DNA from: Ciona savignyi
Taxonomy: Eukaryota > Chordata > Ascidiacea > Phlebobranchia > Cionidae
Assembly (NCBI GenBank): GCA_000149265.1
Contig: CH003025.1
Span: forward strand, 333,234-397,233
Length of the DNA stretch: 64,000 nucleotides
Direction: 5' to 3'
The position numbers were made by a program, and so were the translations under genes. How positions within the stretch are numbered: position 1 is the stretch's first letter; each line of letters opens with the position of its first letter. Positions 62,701-64,000 of this stretch are shown here, one piece after another. Below the pieces are notes generated by a model that did not search any database, was not told where the DNA came from, and saw only the letters and a list, made by a program, of their open reading frames with translations.

Positions 62701-64000
62701 ATAGTAACCAGTCAAAAATCATATATAAAAGGTGACACACTAGCCACCAAGCTAATCGGTCAGACAAATTATTTTAAATCTAAAATATAGTTTAAATATG
62801 CAATTATTATTTAAATTAATAAGTTTCAAACTTTACAGAACTAATTAATATTTTTACTGCCAGGAATTTCACATCTTTCCTACCATATTGCTTATGCCCA
62901 AATAAAGAAGCTCGCAACACTTTCCGAAGATTTCGATCAAAATGTCCGGACAAATATGACTACAAACTTGCTCAGGTGATTTCTTTGGGTCTTTTAACTT
63001 AGTATAAAAAGATCATTTTATGCCAAGGCTATGATAAGAGCTAACAACAGCTGTTACAATATACCGACCATTTAATTATCTATATTAAAAGTTATGATTT
63101 ATTGTGAATTGACGATATTAAACATTATGATTTTGTTTAAGTTTAATGCCTTTTGATATTATTTTATTTTAAAATTTCTTATTTACATTAAATCATTTAA
63201 CACGTAGTTGTACTTGATAATTATATACTTGATTTTTGTAGACAGAACAATATTCGAGAGGGTTTTTACCATAATTCTTTGTTAAGGTTTAGTTCTTAAT
63301 CCTTCTTTAACCCCCAAACATAACATAAAAAATTCAAATAATTAACTTAAATCTCTTGTTAAGCTTTTAATCACCTTGCGAATGGAGTGAAACATGAGTA
63401 TCCTATCCTAATTCCCATTCTTTAATATTTTAGTGTCTTCCTGCTTGCTGGTTTTTAATCTTTTTACATTTTAAGTTTAAGCCATGGACTTGTTATTGGA
63501 AAACATCTCCATGCTTCATTCATATGTGCACTGACTGTTTTTTTTATTATTATACTACCTTTATTGTTTATTTGTTGTTAAGTTTTATTGTTTATTTGTT
63601 GTTAAGTACAAATTAAATACCTATTATATGTTAAGCCCACAAGAATATAGGTTTGAGGAGTTTTTACAGTGTGTACACCAGAGGATGTGTATTTTAAGTG
63701 ACCTATTGGATACAAATCAGAAATCACCTGAGGACAAGGGTTAATAAATTAGGTTTCTTTAGTACTAAAAGGCCACAGGCTTGTTGTCAAAGCTATTGCA
63801 GTGTGTTAAAAATCAGTATTTACTGTTTAATTTTATCCATGATCATGGACAGCACCCTTTAAAAGTGACATGGTATAAATATAAATACATTTTTGTAGTG
63901 ATCCCTGTCTCTTTCCTGGGACTATGCTACCCATCCACCGCCACAGACGAATGATTGGTTGATCCTCCACAGATCCCCTCCCCGCTGTCGGAGGCTGCTG
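56736..64000 (+). CDS. ANKZF1: Ankyrin repeat and zinc finger protein, Vms1 family (3' partial)
   Basis: Release factor-like peptidyl-tRNA hydrolase of ribosome-associated quality control, which frees nascent chains from stalled 60S subunits. Exons: 56736-56871, 57587-57763, 58493-58689, 59037-59263, 59843-59975, 60309-60447, 60924-61028, 61337-61470, 61895-62199, 62864-62975 and 63973 to the edge; 555 codons before the last, all phases consistent. Exon 2 has a C2H2 finger (CLTC then HYKGEWH). Exon 3 has SISGSDSE. Exon 4 has AGHFAAAVF and HKTFHRYIVRAKRGTVQ, the VLRF1 core; Gln about 233 aligns with the catalytic Gln (Q246 human, Q295 yeast). Exon 5 has SAGASLRRHNE, exon 8 a poly-Lys tract, exon 9 an ankyrin repeat (GNTLLHIAAKTGHKDL) and exon 10 FRRFRSKCPDKYDYKLAQ. 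The p97-binding C-terminus lies outside the window. Confidence 0.93.
57035..57422. mobile_element. hAT-type MITE in ANKZF1 intron 1
   Basis: 388-bp element with 17-bp terminal inverted repeats, left CCAGTATGGAAAGTACG and right (complement) CCCGTATGGAAAGTACG, 16 of 17 matching. It is flanked by a perfect 8-bp target duplication TCAATACC (57027-57034 and 57423-57430). The interior has repeated TGCACACT motifs and no transposase frame, so it is non-autonomous. The 8-bp duplication indicates the hAT superfamily. Confidence 0.85.
58815..59005 (+). repeat. Diverged family A SINE fragment
   Basis: CCTTGGCAAACCACTAAATG, GGGCATTGCC and a GGATAAACATTATTATC end follow the family A order. It lies in the ANKZF1 intron between exons 3 and 4, ending about 30 bp before exon 4. 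Smaller tail fragments occur at about 59740-59812 and 63365-63412. Confidence 0.5.

Overview
The window looks like nuclear DNA of a tunicate, most likely Ciona (intestinalis/robusta type). It is AT-rich, its genes are compact and multi-exon with consensus GT-AG introns, and it carries many tRNA-derived short interspersed repeats. A Hox1 gene stands alone among unrelated genes, and there is a chordate muscle-type actin. Genus is inferred from gene content and style; species was not tested. All multi-exon models were built by eye from splice signals, reading phase and family resemblance. Where I give exon coordinates, the phases are consistent across every junction.

Layout. 1-9.7 kb: a coiled-coil protein gene of at least 12 exons on the minus strand, its introns full of SINE copies. 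9.7-13.3 kb: no gene seen. 13.3-14.0 kb: a small three-exon gene of unknown function, plus strand. 14.0-17.5 kb: upstream region of Hox1 with one possible orphan exon. 17.5-25.1 kb: Hox1, plus strand, three exons; intron 1 holds two unusual repeat arrays and the second intron splits the homeobox. 25.9-28.2 kb: a small claudin/PMP22-like four-helix membrane protein, minus. 28.2-31.2 kb: no gene, with old dispersed duplications. 31.2-33.7 kb: FBXL15, minus, five exons. 35.9-45.1 kb: a PP2C-type phosphatase of the PPM1H/J/M group, minus, twelve exons. 45.7-46.4 kb: mitochondrial ribosomal protein L9, minus, intronless. 48.9-49.3 kb: an unrecognised ORF or terminal exon, minus. 50.8-52.2 kb: a second claudin-like gene, minus, with a tRNA-Trp(CCA) in its first intron on the opposite strand. 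54.0-56.2 kb: a muscle-type actin, minus, five exons, with TATA and CArG boxes. 56.7-64.0 kb: ANKZF1/Vms1, plus, eleven exons seen, running off the right edge.

Functionally this is a mixed neighbourhood: a developmental patterning gene (Hox1), ubiquitin ligase and ribosome quality-control components (FBXL15, ANKZF1), a phosphatase, a mitochondrial ribosomal protein, junction-type membrane proteins and a contractile protein. No other Hox gene is present, in keeping with the dispersed Hox complement known for Ciona. I found no CRISPR array, prokaryotic element or complete autonomous transposon. The most novel items are the small unknown gene at 13.3-14.0 kb, the inverted minisatellite in Hox1 intron 1, a miRNA-like hairpin in a phosphatase intron, two hAT-type MITEs with 8-bp target duplications, and a 21-bp array that repeats a splice donor.
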